From positions 2,170,001 through 2,234,000 of the forward strand of contig WACJ01000519.1 in assembly GCA_008973525.1 (NCBI GenBank): a DNA stretch of 64,000 bases, in the 5' to 3' direction. The translations under genes were made by a program, and so were the position numbers. Source of the stretch: Stenopsyche tienmushanensis (Eukaryota; Arthropoda; Insecta; Trichoptera; Stenopsychidae). Under the pieces are notes generated by a model, which ran no database searches, was not told where the DNA came from, and saw nothing but the letters and a program-made list of their open reading frames with translations. This document shows positions 63,601 through 64,000 of the stretch, piece after piece (the stretch's first letter is position 1; each line of letters opens with the position of its first letter).

Positions 63601-64000
63601 TGTTTCTCGCGGAGTCTTAAGCAATAAGTTGACGAAGTTTTATCGCAATCCGATGAACGGTATGGCAGCGCATATCGAACGAACAAAACCCAATTCATTT
63701 TTATATATTAGAAGATCAAGTTTGTACTACATTTTGTTCAATATAAAGACGGCATCTCATCACGTGTTAACACGGATATAGATTGTGAAGTGCTAAAATG
63801 TATCAACTGGGCTTCGGGCGCAAAACGCAGAATACAGTCAACAACCCATCAGATCAGCCTTCTTCAGACAACTTCGTTTCGTAATGAAAGTTCGTAATCG
63901 TTCTGTAGGCATTTTCGGGTATGGCATCCGACTGCAAGGCGCTTATTCGTCATATCAGCGCTCCGAAAAGCGGACCGGTTGAACACACAGCACTTGTGGC
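63600..64000. repeat. Family B copy followed by a truncated family A copy
   Basis: Family B (63600-63715) has GACGAAGTTTTATCGCAATC and GAACGGTATGGCAGCGCAT. Family A starts at about 63800 with GGCGCAAAACGCAGAATACA and is cut by the window end just after GGACCGGTTGAACACACAG. Confidence 0.6.

Noticed and set aside
41500..64000. CRISPR array, bacterial operon or other prokaryotic system
   Set aside because: All coding evidence is eukaryotic and intron-split; the direct repeats seen are transposon-derived.

Overview
The window is animal nuclear DNA, most likely from an insect and possibly a moth or related lepidopteran. The reasons are an AT-rich background, intron-split genes with GT/AG borders, insect-type neuronal and housekeeping genes, and many decayed mariner, Tc1, R1-clade LINE and LTR-element remnants. 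The order-level call is an inference from repeat style and short introns; no marker in the window proves it.

Three protein genes are well supported, because every exon joins in phase without stops. (1) On the + strand, 3702-15390 carries the 3' seventeen coding exons of a receptor tyrosine phosphatase of the Ptp99A (R5, PTPRG/PTPRZ-like) type. It has fibronectin III ectodomain, one membrane segment, an active D1 domain and an inactive D2 domain. Its 5' exons lie outside the window, and 1-3701 is read as its upstream intron. (2) On the - strand, 38733-26073 is a complete seventeen-exon P5B-type ATPase (ATP13A3-like, polyamine transport family) of about 1359 residues with all catalytic motifs intact. 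(3) On the + strand, 39196-39479 is a complete two-exon RPB10, the 67-residue subunit shared by RNA polymerases I, II and III. It is divergent from the ATPase, with about 460 bp between the two start codons. A small - strand reading frame at 40895-41182 with a poly(A) signal just after its stop is a possible fourth gene.

The rest is introns and repeat-rich intergenic DNA. The region 16300-26000 holds a mostly unique AT-rich stretch, a decayed R1-clade LINE and a small TIR element. The region 41200-64000 has no recognised gene. It holds two inverted copies of a tandemly repeated transposase-motif array, candidate LTRs marked by tRNA-Leu-type primer sites, several mariner fragments and a relatively repeat-poor block (51430-54400) with a possible first exon and palindromes.

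The most unusual points are the very large low-complexity insertions inside the two phosphatase domains of the Ptp99A-like protein, and a short intron within the ATPase phosphorylation motif that is largely made of mariner sequence. I found no sign of a new multi-gene system.
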